DNA of 64,000 nucleotides from Asterias amurensis (lineage: Eukaryota > Echinodermata > Asteroidea > Forcipulatida > Asteriidae), in contig NC_092657.1 of the NCBI RefSeq assembly GCF_032118995.1, positions 3,717,891-3,781,890 on the forward strand. Reading direction: 5' to 3'. Below are positions 34,575-46,392 of the stretch, one piece after another. The number at the start of each line of letters is the position of its first letter. Position 1 is the first letter of the stretch. The notes under the pieces are model-generated. The model ran no database searches and was not told where the DNA came from. It was given only the letters and a program-made list of their open reading frames with translations. Position numbers and translations under genes: made by a program.

Positions 34575-36543
34575 TTAAACTCTTACCTCTGGCACCTCGA
34601 TCTCTTCACCATTGATCTTGTCGATGACGTCATGGGGGTGCATGCCGTCAACGGTGCAGCCAACGGACTGGGCTGTGCCTAGGATTTCCTTGACTGTTCC
34701 CACGAACTCACGGGCCATGGAGCGCTCCCTCATGATGCGAGCGATCTTCAAGATCTCGTCGAAGGAGATGTTGCCGTCATGTTTGACTACAAGGGGGGAA
34801 AATAACAGCAGTGGATATTTTTAACGGCGTGTAGGGACGAGTCATCAGAATGTTGGTCAAATCATGGCGATTTTCTACAATCTGGAGTAGGAGTGTGACT
34901 ACATGTAATAAATGGACCAGTGACCGGGGGCAATAGTATTTGAGCACCACGAGTGTTTCTGCAGAGTATGGGTTCGACTCATCGTGATACTTGTGTCATG
35001 AAGCAAGACACTTTACAATTATACTATTGGTCCTGTGTGTTTATGTCTCATTTTGGTTCTGATCTTATAACAAATTCTCTGCTCCATTTAAGTTTGGAAC
35101 TACAAGCCCTGCCTGCAGTCTGGAATGAATTTTTTGTTTATGATTTGGGATGGTCGGGGCAATACTTACTGTTCTTGACCTTCTTGCGGTCACGTGGCGG
35201 CTCCTTCAAGGCCTTGATGACCAGAGAGGAGGCGGAGGGCACCACGGACACCTTAGCCTGACGGTTCTGGATCGTCAGCTGAACGGTGATCTTCAGACCC
35301 TTCCAGTCCTGCGTTGCCTTGGCGATGTCATCACCGACTTTCTTCGGGGACTGTACAAAGGATGAAAAACATGAAATCCTGATTGAGAGAGACATCCAGG
35401 CACGGAATTTCAGCTTTTTGAGAGGGCAAGACTTTTTTCATTTTGCAAAGGGTACAATTCCACTTGAAAATCTCGATGTTTTCAAGAACATTTTGAAGGG
35501 ACACCAAGGTCAAGACAGGGCAGCAGAGGTCATGCTTCTGTATAGTACAACTTTCAAGGCCTGGACAACCATGCATCAAGAGGGTTAGCGACCATTTAGA
35601 ATGCTGCAGCCAGTGAGGTGGTTAGTACTTGATGCAGATGTCACCTTGCTAACCGTGGATTGATTCAACATTTTGAGTGAAAATACCGGCAAGGGGAATT
35701 TACTTACCAGACCGAGAGGACCGACTTTGGGGGCAAGGGACGATGTGGCTCCTACCTCACCTCCGACGGCTCTGAGGCACACTGAAGATATAAAAACAAT
35801 AAGTATGATTTAATATTTTGCATATTTTTGTGCCAGCGAAAGCCCTTACATTGAGCAAAGTTGTGCAAAATGAATGTCAATCATGTCAATGTGCAGATTA
35901 TTGTGCAAAAACGTAAACTTGTTCCTTATCCACCTAAAAAATAATTGCGATAATCGCACCCTCCATCCTCCCATTTGAGTGATGGGGTCTTCTCGTACCG
36001 CGGCCTGGTTGTGTGTGGTGCAACCATGGCAACCATCGGGCAGATGTGAGTTTTGCTTATCACCATTGGCATTAATTATCACTCACACTCACAGTTAAAC
36101 TTAAGAACGAGCCACCATTTAATGTTGAAATTAACCCAAGCTTAATAATATTTCCATATTTTACTTTTTAGCTTTTTTCAATTTTGTCATTTCTTGTATT
36201 TTTTTCATAACTCAAAAAGTTGCAATTATATTTGGCGTGCAGAAAATACGCAAACTTTTCCTTTTCCTTTTTAAGTTTTTGTTAAAATGAGTGGAAAAGT
36301 GGTGGTGCCATACGGAAAGTTATCGGACTTGATTTTTAATTAATTTTACTAATTAATCAATAAAATAATGCCATTTTTCTTCCATACACACACAGTGAGT
36401 TTTGTAACTATATTACGCAATGTGTTTATGATGCGTGTGAAATTAAGTATGGGGCACAAAATTGGTCAGCGGATCATTTAATTTTTGACATAAAATAACA
36501 ACATACCGACTTTAATTTCAGTGGGATCGAACTTGGGAGGCAT
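34575..36543 (-). CDS. RPL12: RPL12, 60S ribosomal protein L12 (uL11)
   Basis: Minus-strand exons 36543-36507, 35781-35708, 35350-35170 and 34786-34575, all with GT-AG introns and matching phase. The protein opens with [12 protein letters not shown] and contains [70 protein letters not shown] and [12 protein letters not shown], an almost full match to animal uL11 (165 residues). It binds 28S rRNA at the base of the P-stalk, in the GTPase-associated centre of the large subunit. The 3' end is uncertain. Reading on to TAA at 34577-34575 adds four residues (VRV plus a changed end) after ...EIEVPE, giving 167. But GTAAGAG right after that Glu codon (from 34586 downward) is a good donor, and a tiny last exon would give the normal length. 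Exon 2 reads [10 protein letters not shown] where vertebrates have YLRCTGGEVG. Confidence 0.97.
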
Positions 36544-36836
36544 CTTGCTTGATGTTTAGCTTCTGAAAAAGAAGAAAATTTACAGTGAAAGTGTCGGATG
36601 AGCCCGATTCTGGACACGACCGAAAAGTTGCACTCGCACCGCAAAAATGATGGAGTAAAGAGACTGAAAATAGCGCCCTCAATCGGTGACATTTTTATAT
36701 TTAACTCGTCCCCAGGGTCTTGACTATGTTAACTTCAATAACGCGGGGTCGAGGAATTATGTAGTATTTGGGGAAGAAGTTGTTACTCGTCAGAAATTAT
36801 TTTAACAACACGAATCTCGTCCAAAAGTGAAACTTC
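36544..36836. promoter_or_regulatory. Shared RPL12 / NSFL1C intergenic promoter region
   Basis: The RPL12 ATG (36543, minus) and the NSFL1C ATG (36837 or 36840, plus) face away from each other across about 296 bp. This space must hold both 5'UTRs and both promoters. On the minus strand TATAAAAA lies at 36699-36692. About 30-40 nt downstream is the pyrimidine-rich CTCTTTACTCC, plausible as a 5'-TOP start of the kind ribosomal-protein mRNAs use. No MITE was recognised inside this interval, unlike most gaps here. The start sites are inferred from sequence only. Confidence 0.6.
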
Positions 36837-36839
36837 ATG

Positions 36840-39800
36840 ATGGCGGACGAAGCACAGAAAGCGACTTCTATCGCCGATTTTGCCGGTGTGACTGGAGTAG
36901 ACGCTGCAAGAGCTAAGTTTTACCTCGAATCATCCGGATGGCAACTCCAGGTAGAATTTCTCATTTGAGTTATTCGGTATACGTGCGGCAATTTCGGGCC
37001 GTATTATTATTCAATGTCAGTCAGTGGAGGCCGGCTATACAGTATAGTGTATGGTAGGCCTATGTACAAAACTAAAAAGTGATATTGCAAATTTCAATGA
37101 ATAAGGACTTCTTTCCGACACCATGTTGGGAATCCCCATGTTGACACTACAGCTAGTCACTGCTGTCCACTGAGCGCCTGGGAGAGTGAGTGACAGGCAT
37201 CTGTTTTGTCACTCATTTTTATTTTACGGGAAAGGGGTAGGCCTACTCGTGAGTTAATTAGAATAAGAAACAATTTATTATTGTCATAACAAATAAAAAA
37301 GTAGTGTCACTGCCACTGGGGACTGTATGTAGAGGTAGTGTCAGGATATAGAAATGTTTTCCTTTTCTTTCATCCCATATTTTATAAACATTAGAATTTC
37401 TAATGTACATTGTAACCTATGATTTGATCTCCGACTTGACTAATTTTCCGACTTTTTTAATTTTCTAATAATGAAATACATGTAGGCCCTAATAATGAGT
37501 ATAATATAAATGTTTTTAATGGATTATTTGTACTTTTATTCTTCTCTGATTTGTAGCTCCCGAGGATTGACAAACAAAAACCTCCACTGCAATACAAAAT
37601 TATGCATGCACTTGTTTTTGAATGAATTTTGTTTCAACCCCAAATCACTGATTTGTTTTTCCCTTCCAGGTCGCATTGGGCAGTTTCTACGACAATGACA
37701 GCGGGGACGACGTCACCTTCCAAGACGCCTCAGACGAGCCGCGGCCAGCCGTTAGAGAGCCACAAGAGGTCGTCGACCTCTCAGGCGAAGACGCGGTGGA
37801 GGGGTTGGGGAGAATTGAGGGTAGAGGAGTCGGAAGTCGAAAGCCCAAGACGTCAAGTTCGTCGTCTGCAAGGCTCCACACAATAAATGATTTTGGGAAA
37901 GAGGCAGAGGCAGAGAGTGACAGTGGGGAGGAGGGGGAGACGTTCTATGCTGGGGGCTCAGACCATGGAAGGTACATTGTAACCTATGATTTGATCTCCG
38001 ACTTGAACTCTGACCTCTGACACAATTTGTATCACTTTTTATTTGTATTTATTTGTGGTTACTGTACAGCGGTTTGTAACTTTTGTAAAAGGCGCTCTAT
38101 AAATGTTATTTATTGTTATTTTTTATTATTTGATAATGGGGGCATATCCCAAAATGAGTATTTTTGTCATGAATAATTTAATGTTTATTAAGCTTGAATT
38201 AATCTTCTTCTTTTTTTTTTTTCAGTGGGCAGCAAGTTGTCGGACCACGAAGGAAGAAAGCTAATACAAACAGCATCGTCAATAACATCTTCAAGAGTGC
38301 AAGAGAGTGAGTTTGAAATATGGTTAGGCAGCCTACCAGATCGGTGAGGGTTAAACGAATCACAGTAGGTGCTTGCCTGGAAAGTCCAGAATGAAAGAAA
38401 AGTCAACCAATCGACTATCAATGACAAAATAAGGAAAGTCTGTCCAGTTGTTCCAGGTCTTAAAAAACGTCCATCTAAAAAAAAGTCAAAAATAACCCAC
38501 AGCACACAGCAATTGCTTTGGTGCCCTTTGCAAAGTTCTTATACAAATTTTAATTGACTTTTGGGGGTTGAACAAAGAATTGACTAGAGTGGGATTCGAA
38601 CCAACGACCTCCGGATTAACGTTCCGGCGCTCTACCAACTGAGCTATCTAGCCCTATGTTGGCGGTGTCCCTATTTTGTCAATATCTTTGTTCAGGGGTG
38701 CCAAATTTAAATTGTCCTCATATTACTAGAGGAAAATTGCTGTGCCCCGTCAAGAAGGAAGTTCAAGGTACAGAAGTGGTCAAACCAGATCTGCCCCGTG
38801 ATGAAACACAAAATGCAAAAAATGTGTAAACAAAAATCATAAAGGCATGTGGATTGCGCCAAAGAGTCCATTATTCTCACAAAATTAGAAGAGCAATCCT
38901 TTTCCACTGACGCAACTACATATTAATCATTTTGCTGGCATGATTGTTCTTGCCCTAGGCATGGAGCAGAGGAAGTTGGCGCAGCCGGCCCGTCGAGAAC
39001 GGACGGTCAGACCTCCAACTTCATCTTCAAAGGAGCAGGGTACCGACTTGGGGACAGTGAGTCGGGCCCCATTAGGCCAGTCCCGGGAACCGAGGGAACT
39101 CTGCCCGAGAAAGAAGAAGAGGTGAGATGGGGTCAAAAGTCAGGGGGAGGTGGAGATTCATTCATTAAGCAAGAATCACTACTCAGATTTTTGAGGGTTT
39201 GTGTGTGTTTTCGCAAATAGTTGGGTAGTAAATTTCACTAGTTGCCCAGGGGTCAATTTCACAAAGAGTTGGGGCTAGTCCTAACTTACGACTAATTCTA
39301 GGAGATATTAAAAACTTAAGGCAAGTCCTAAGTTTGGACTAGTTACTTGAGATAAGACTAGTCTTACTTCTTTGTGAAATCCACCCCTGGCCTACTATGA
39401 ACCAACCTTTAGGCGGAACGTATACCTTTGTTTTCTGGAACCATTCGATTGTTTTAATCCTCTTAAAGCCATTGTACACTTCCGGTAAACAGTATTGTCC
39501 AAAGGCCCACACTTCATGTATCACAACTTATATATAAAATAAACCTGTAAAAATTTAGGCTCAATCGGTCATCGAAGTCGGGAGAAAATAACGGGAAAAC
39601 CCACCCTTGTTTCCATCCGTTTCACCGTGTCACGACATGTGTTTACTATAATCCGTAATTCTCATTGTCGAGAATTGATAATTGTTTTAATGTTTTCTCA
39701 AAAAGTAAAGCATTTCGTGGAATAATATTTCAAGGGAAGTCTTTCACCATCACCTTCTGTAAACCCTGTAAGTTATTTGTAAATCTGTGAACTTTTTTTT

Positions 39801-42800
39801 GTTTCTGTTCCGAAAGTGTCCAATGTCTTTAAGTATACAATCCCTTTAAATTTTAATAATTGTCTTCTCTGTTCACACACAGAGCCATGTCGTCCTCAAG
39901 TTATGGAAGAATGGATTCAGTGTTGACGGCAATGAGCTGAGAGACTACAAGGACCCACAGAATGCTGCCTTCCTTAATTCAATCTCAAAGGGGTAAGTGA
40001 CTGTTTCATGCGCTCAATTATTAAAACATGCAATAGTTATGAACATTGATGTTATAGTGGTTTTCCTCAGATTAACTCTGTTACTTTTACAAAATGCAGA
40101 TTGAAAATCTTTTACTTCTTATTTTGATTATTCTTTGATTTTATATTTTGTTTTCTTGACAATTTTGTTTTTTGCTTTTATAACTGTGCCTGTTTAATAT
40201 ATGTTTAATTGTATCAACTAAATGTGTATCGCATCCTAATACTTCAATTGTATTGTTCAAAATTACTTCTTTTTTTTAGCCTAAAACATATTTAAGTTAA
40301 AATTTGCTGGATTTGTTGAATATTGTATATATTTAAGAAGAAACTATTATACACATATTGACTGGCAACGAGGTAACTAGTATGTACGTCTATTCCCACG
40401 AGGGACTTTGAGTGACCAGAAGAGCGACCTATTTCCTGAGGTCGAAGGCCGAGGGAAATGCCCCTCTTTTGGTCACTCACAGGCCCGAGGGGGAATAGAC
40501 GTACACTAGTTACCGAATTATGCCAGTCAATAAGTGTTTTATAACACAGCTCGGTCTCAAATGTCAAATAAGAACAGAAAAAGGAGTTTTGTAGTTGTTG
40601 TTCACGGTTCAAGTCAAGAGAGGGCGCTGTTACCGCGGGCACTATATTCATAGACTATTGCCCGCTCTAGTACTATTCCCGCAAAACACGCGCGCAATCA
40701 CTAGCCTATATGAGTTCATCCCACGTGACCGTGTTTCAGCCAACCAGAATACAGAACAAGCAAGAGGTGTGTTATAATTATTTATAGTTTCTTCTTATTT
40801 CTCTACACCATGCAAACTGCAAACAACACTTTGTATATATTTGTCGAATATTGTATATATTTGTTGAATATTGTGGAATTTAGGCACTAAAGAATAACTC
40901 TACTGCTAATGGCTAATTTGAGTTGTTGTTTTATTCATAAAATTTTGAAATACCCCCATTACCCTTGGGGAAAGGTTTCAACAATGTTTTAAATTTTACA
41001 AATAGCATTTACATTTACATACATTTAAGATGATCTTCCCATAAAGAGAACTCAGCAAACTCCCACAACCCACAAGGGAATATAAGCATCAAGCTGGGAC
41101 CAGCCAATCTCTCTCGTTGGTTGAACATCTCTGATTACAAATTGCACAAATCCAGAAAGTGTGATTCATGTTACAATGGTTATGAATGGTTAAACTTGTA
41201 CAAATCGAGAAATTGTGCTCATATCTAGTTATTTTTTACTCTTCTTCTCATCAGTAGTAAATAATTGAGTTTAGTTAACATTTGGTTGAACATCTATGAT
41301 TACAAATTGTACAAATTACGAAATTTTGCTTTAAGTTACTAATTTCAGGCATACACAATGCCTAGAAGTTTGAGTATGTATTATTAGTAGGCCTAAGCAA
41401 TTAAGTTTGGTTAACATTTGTTGAACATCTATGATTATGAATTGCACAAATGAAAAAACTGTATTTCACTTTACTAATATTAAACACACACAATGTCTAG
41501 TTATTTTCATTCTTCCTCTTATCATTAGTAAGTAGTTAAGTTTAAATTGTAAATATTTCTTTAGGTCAGGTCAACCTTGAGCTCAAGGACACAATGTCTA
41601 GTTATTGTTATTACTCTTCTCATCAGAAGCCACTAAGTTTGATTTGAACACACTTTTCTCAAAGGGAGATTCCGATGGAGCTTGTCAGACAATCAAAAGG
41701 AGGTCAGGTTAACCTTGACCTCGAGGACAAGCGAGAAGAAGAATTCGTCAGGCCAAAGGTCAAAGTCAAGGCATTTAGCGGTGAGGGCAACATGCTCGGC
41801 AGGTACGTTATTCATAAACACGCTTGACCTCTCGGGAGAAGACACGTTTGGTAATTGTCAAAGGCCAGTATTCACTCTTGGTGTATCCCAACATATGCAT
41901 AAAATAACAACTCTTTAAAGATTTTGTTATCAATGTTGTTATCAGGGAATGTAGAAGCTTTAACATCATTTCGGAAGTAATTTTTGAGGAAAAAAACCCC
42001 TTATTTACCACAAAGAAATAATCAATTTTGTACTTATTTCTTTGCACAAGATAACTGACAATGTTGTTATTGCCTTTTTTTTCTTTTCTTTTTTTCCTTC
42101 AGCCCAGTACCCAACATTGTTTCCACCCCATCTTCAGCCGTTAACGAGTCCTCGGCCCAGCAGGGTCTTAGCGTTGACGCGTCACAACCTGTCACTAGTA
42201 TCCAAATCAGACTTGCCGACGGAAAAAGGTACGTAAAGCCTGCCCTCTCTCGTGCATTTCCATGTTTTGGTTCCATTTCATTGATATAGACTGTTACTAG
42301 AGGAATTTGAATCGAAGCCTCAATATCGGGCATGAATCTTTATTCAGATTAAAATGTTTTTTTTAAATATTTTTATTATCGAACTAGACCACTGAGCTAA
42401 CCCTGTGGCCAGAGGCAGGGTTCGAATGTGGGTTCGAATCCCTCCCGAGTAATATGCCAACTACCATGCTTGAATTGTTGTCAGGTTCAAATGTTTTTCG
42501 GGTGTAGAATTATTCAAACCAAACTTTGAAGAGAATCAATTCAATTCATCAACATTTATTTCCACCAAGGATAATCACTTTAGAAAAAACAACAACAATT
42601 GATACAGTAAAACTAATACGTGGAGGCATTACACAGGAAGCCGAAGCTTATAAACGGAATGCCTTAAACACAAACAAAAAATATACTTAAGTAAACAATA
42701 TTGAACAAGGAAGACAAAATACAAAGACAAAACAAAACAATGAAACAAGAACAGACGAACAAACGGAGTGGACATAAACTGTAGTAGACATCAGATGAAT

Positions 42801-45800
42801 ATACGCAACATTAAACTAATGATACAACGACACGGTTAATAAAAGGGGTACCAAGCAAAATAAAGCACATTTAAAGCGAATGGTATGAATGTAGAACCAA
42901 AATATACAAAATACATGTATACTGTGCTGTATACTGGGACATAAGATGTTTCTTGAAATAGTTTATACTATCAACAGCTGCGGTGCTACTTAAGTTTATA
43001 TGATCATTACTTTTGTGGATTATTTACCAATATATATGACCCCACCTAAGTGGATTGCAAAGCCCAAACATTGTCAAATATTGAATTTATGTCCATTCCA
43101 TTTTGTCACATTACAGGTTGGTGAGCAAGTTCAACCACACTCACACGGTAGCTGATGTCAGACGCTACATCATAACGTATCCTTAATGTTTAGCAGTTTA
43201 ATAATATAAGTAATCACAAAAGTGAGTGGGGAATGCGGAAAAATATAGCGCGTCTGCGTCCCATATCCTACAAAGGCCAAAAGCCGAGTTGGATATGGGA
43301 TGCAGACGCGCTATATTTTCCGTATTTTCACGAGCGCGCGTGTGATAACGTATTTATCTTCAAGCAAACTTGGAGCGTGACATAGAACACACAATACGCA
43401 GGTAGTGATATTAGCTGTGCATTATAGGTTTTTATCACCACTCCATTCTGCGAATCTGATTGGAGGATTAGCGCGTACTTGAAGTTAATAATAATAATAA
43501 CTAGTTCTTATATGCGTCTTACTGTTAGTTACAATAACCGTATCAATGCGCTCTACATTAGTTTTCTAGTCATTGTGCCAATAGACTGCAAGTCTCGCGC
43601 ACACCGGAGCGAGAAAACACCACAATCGAAGAACTTATTTTTCATGAAATCAAATCTTTGCTTTAATATATTCTTTATGCCGAATCTGAACAACAACAAA
43701 AATCATTACAGCTTGTTTAAATTAGTTTTAGCTTTTAAAACAAATATACAATTAATAGGGTTTAAGTTTATGTATAGACAAAAATAAAGCTCTGGGACTA
43801 GGATGTTTATTTGATCTTATATTTTTTGAAACCCCCGTTGTGAATCTACGCCTGGATGTGAAACTACTAAAAGCTGGTTTATATGCAGACGCACGATGTT
43901 CGCGAGGGTGTTAGATTAAGGCATGACGCAGTATAAAGAGGAAACGGACGCCTAATAATAATAATATTTATTCGGGCAATCACATTTACAAGCACATATA
44001 CATACATTAAAAATATTTAAGAAAACAAAGAAAAACAACAGTGGGGTGCCCAGGAGAGCATAAAAGTAAAAAAAATAACTGTCGCCAAAAGGCGTATGTC
44101 TCCTAACTCCTGTCGCCTAAGGGACCAATGAAAAGGCTTTCCATCCCGCGCAACCAAACGAGCTTCTGCGTAAGCTTCATGATCGGAGATGGGCACAAAT
44201 TCTTAATTTGTTTAAGAACCTGACCTGAGGTCAAGTCTAAATATCTGTTTTTTCTCCGCTATTTTGGTGAATTTATTTTTTACTTTTATATATGTTGTTA
44301 ATTAGTATTACATTTTCAACAACATATGTCATTTTGATGGTCATAAGGTACGTAAACTAAAGTAAAGGCCCTGTCACACCATGGCGTATCGCCTGAATGT
44401 ATGCCAACGTATCCACAAAATAGTTCAACAATTTTCAGTAGAAGTCTAAAAAGTCCAACTTCCCAATAAATTGCATCGAAAAAGTCGACATCGGTGTTGG
44501 AAAGGACGTATCCATAGCGTATTGAACGTATACATAGCGTATGACTAACGCATTGATAGCGTTTCACTTACTAATAAAGTTATGACAGCGTATCACAGCG
44601 TATCACAGCGTATGAGTAACGTATGCCTAATGCCAAAGCAGTGAGATATAAACGAAATATTGTTTCAAAGTGGTAATACCTTACAATAGAAATAGTCACC
44701 GACGTACATCAACGTATACCAACCTACGAGTAACATTCGTCTAACGTATGCCAGCGTTTCTCAACGTATGTCTAACGTACCATGAACTTACGGGGAACTT
44801 ATGCAGAACGTATGAAGCACACGTCCAGTACGGCGATAAATTTTTAAAATGCTCCAAAAAAAAAAACCTTGATGTGTTCACAATTTTAACAGCAGTTCAC
44901 AGCCTGCTCTTAACGTAAACGTCGTATCCCCAACTTACACCAAACTTATATCAGCGAACACCAACGTATTTTCAATATTTTGCATACGTTGGCTGATGTT
45001 CAGGTGATACGCCATGGTGTGACAGGGCCTTAATGGACGAGACAAAATCTCCCCAACGTAAAACTCCATAAGGTTGGGACCACAATGGTCCTGGAAGTTC
45101 AAATCGCCCGAGACTTGCACAGTCTATAAACATTCCTGTAATCTTTCCAGCTTACAGGGTTTACAGAAGGTAATGGTGAAAGACTTCTCTTGAAATATTA
45201 TTCCATGAAATGCTTTCCTATTTGAGAAAACATTAAAGCAATATCAATTCTCGATATCGAGAATTACGGATTTATTTTAAACGCATGTCATGACACGGCG
45301 AAACGTGCGGTAAAAAGGGCGGGTTTTCCCATTATTTTCTCCCGACTCCACTCCGATGACCGATTGAGCCCAAATTTTCACTGGTTGGTTATTTTATATA
45401 GAAGTTGTGATACACGAAGTGTGGGCCTTGGACAATACTGTTTACTGAAAGTGTCCAATGGCTTTAAACCTGTGCACAAATTCTGCCTTATTGGCATTTG
45501 CAGTTTATTTTAAAAAGTTTTAGCAGTTCAGCCCGGTTCATACTTCCTGCGAATGCGATACAAATGTTGACGTCACAAATTCCCAACGAAATTCGCACTG
45601 AGTTGAGTTGTGCTCAACTCTCTTGCGAATATCGCAGCGAAAGAGGAGTTGTGACGTCAAATTCACATCAAATTTGCATCGCATTCGCATTCGCAGGAAG
45701 TATGAACAGGGCTTTAGAGTGTTGAACCAGTCTTCACTGTGGTTTAATGACCAACCTGAGTAAAGCACTTGCCTTTCACTACTGTTGCCCTGGTTCGATA

Positions 45801-46392
45801 CCCCCCTAAAGCCATATAAGAGTAGAGTGGTCTGTTGGTTCTCTCCGTTGCCACAATAGTTTTTCTTCAAGCCCTCTGAACTGATACCCTGCTTATTTCT
45901 GCTTAGCAATATTTTTCTGCTTCAAAGCAGAGAGCTCTTTCTACCAGGGTCCAGTTTCATAGAGCTGCTTAAGCAACAAATTTTGCTTAAGCAAAAAATT
46001 CATTGCTTAGTAAAATCAGATTACCGGCCAAGACTCCACTCAATTGTTATGGTAAGTAAACAACAGCTTAATACTAGTCATAAGCAATGTATATGGCAGG
46101 AAATTTTGGCCAGTAACATGTATAAAATAAGCGAGCTATTTTCGTGCTTTAGCAAATTTTTTGCTTAAGCAGCTCTATGAAAATGGCCCCAGGTCTCTGG
46201 TATGCCCAGTCTCTCATTTTACTCCACGACATTTTCCCTAACCCATCCTTCTCCCTCAGCGCTCACGCTCACTACGCCAACCAAGCCTTCGCTCTACTGA
46301 CCACCTTCCCCAACAAAGAACTCACGGATGACTCACAGACACTCGCTGATGCAAAGTTACTCAACGCCGTCATCGTACAACGACTCAAATGA
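36840..46392 (+). CDS. NSFL1C: NSFL1C (p47), UBA-SEP-UBX cofactor of p97/VCP
   Basis: Nine exons: 36840-36950, 37670-37971, 38226-38306, 38959-39121, 39883-39992, 41665-41802, 42103-42228, 43117-43176 and 46260-46392 (TGA). All introns are GT-AG with consistent phase, giving 407 codons (human p47 has 370). The order is: UBA-type domain (residues 1-45, [19 protein letters not shown]); an acidic linker longer than in vertebrates (about 45-130); FYAGGS, then [12 protein letters not shown]; the SHP p97-binding motif [11 protein letters not shown] (about 185-195); the SEP domain (about 220-290, [13 protein letters not shown]); and the UBX domain (about 320-407) with IQIRLADG and the p97-contacting loop TTFPNKEL. 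The protein recruits p97 to ubiquitylated substrates and to Golgi/ER membrane fusion. An in-frame ATG directly upstream (36837) is possible; 36840 was preferred for its purine at -3 and G at +4. The last exon is partly duplicated downstream (see findings). Confidence 0.96.
37405..37439 (+). repeat. 35-bp exact copy of the intron 2 start of NSFL1C
   Basis: Identical to 37972-38006, which begins at the splice donor of NSFL1C exon 2. This copy lies in intron 1. Confidence 0.85.
38578..38700 (-). mobile_element. tRNA-derived SINE, type 2 (Asn-like head)
   Basis: The minus strand reads 'tagctcagttggtagagcgcc', an anticodon arm with GTT, and GGTTCGAATCCCACT. Position 33 is C and the acceptor and T stems are mismatched, so this is not a working tRNA. 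The 45 bp after the head match 56532-56577. In NSFL1C intron 3. Confidence 0.75.
39249..39388. mobile_element. MITE, GGGGTCAATTTCACAAAGAGTT family
   Basis: Opposed ends 'ggtcaatttcacaaag' and 'ctttgtgaaatccacccc', with a 'gactagtc/taagtcct' rich interior. Related copies at 49255-49345 (part) and 63557-63722. Confidence 0.7.
39467..39828. mobile_element. TTAA-MITE family C, full length
   Basis: TTAA at 39463-39466 and 39829-39832. Ends AGCCATTGTACACTTCCGG and CGAAAGTGTCCAATGTCT. It ends about 55 bp before NSFL1C exon 5. Confidence 0.86.
40335..40796. mobile_element. MITE, AAGAAGAAACTA ends, about 460 bp
   Basis: Ends AAGAAGAAACTATTATA and TTATAGTTTCTTCTT are inverted. An inner hairpin is formed by 'gtacgtctattccc' and 'gggaatagacgtac'. 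In NSFL1C intron 5. Confidence 0.68.
43215..43480 (-). repeat. Dispersed repeat, inverted relative to 4116-4385
   Basis: Shared blocks as described for 4116-4385. It also has a local palindrome 'gcgtctgcgtcccatatcc...ggatatgggatgcagacgc'. In NSFL1C intron 8, starting about 40 bp after exon 8. Confidence 0.65.
44366..45030. mobile_element. Harbinger-like non-autonomous element, 665 bp
   Basis: Ends AGGCCCTGTCACACCATGGC and GCCATGGTGTGACAGGGCCT are perfect inverses, with TAA (44363-44365 and 45031-45033) on both sides. A TWA duplication is typical of PIF/Harbinger. The interior is full of 'aacgtatgnc'/'cacagcgtat' short repeats. Confidence 0.78.
45151..45463. mobile_element. TTAA-MITE family C, left-truncated
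   Basis: Right end GTGTCCAATGGCT followed by TTAA (45464-45467). The interior matches 30739-31104. Confidence 0.78.
45531..45712. mobile_element. MITE, GCCCGGTTCATACTTCCTGCG ends
   Basis: Opposed ends 'ggttcatacttcctgcgaat' and 'attcgcaggaagtatgaac', with an inner 'gacgtcaaa' pair. A decayed relative lies near 23968-24100. Confidence 0.7.
45953..46192. mobile_element. Palindromic MITE, family F2
   Basis: 'cagtttcatagagctgcttaa' and 'ttaagcagctctatgaaaatgg' are opposed. It ends 67 bp before the last NSFL1C exon and may have pushed into its acceptor region. Confidence 0.7.

Noticed and set aside
38578-38660. Possible tRNA-Asn (GTT) gene on the minus strand
   Set aside because: Position 33 is C, the acceptor stem mismatches at the last pairs, the T stem has a mismatch, and the following 45 bp recur at 56532-56577. 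It is a SINE head.
42378-42470. tRNA-like sequence 'gaccactgagctaac...ggttcgaatccctcccgag'
   Set aside because: No cloverleaf could be drawn; at best a SINE head remnant.
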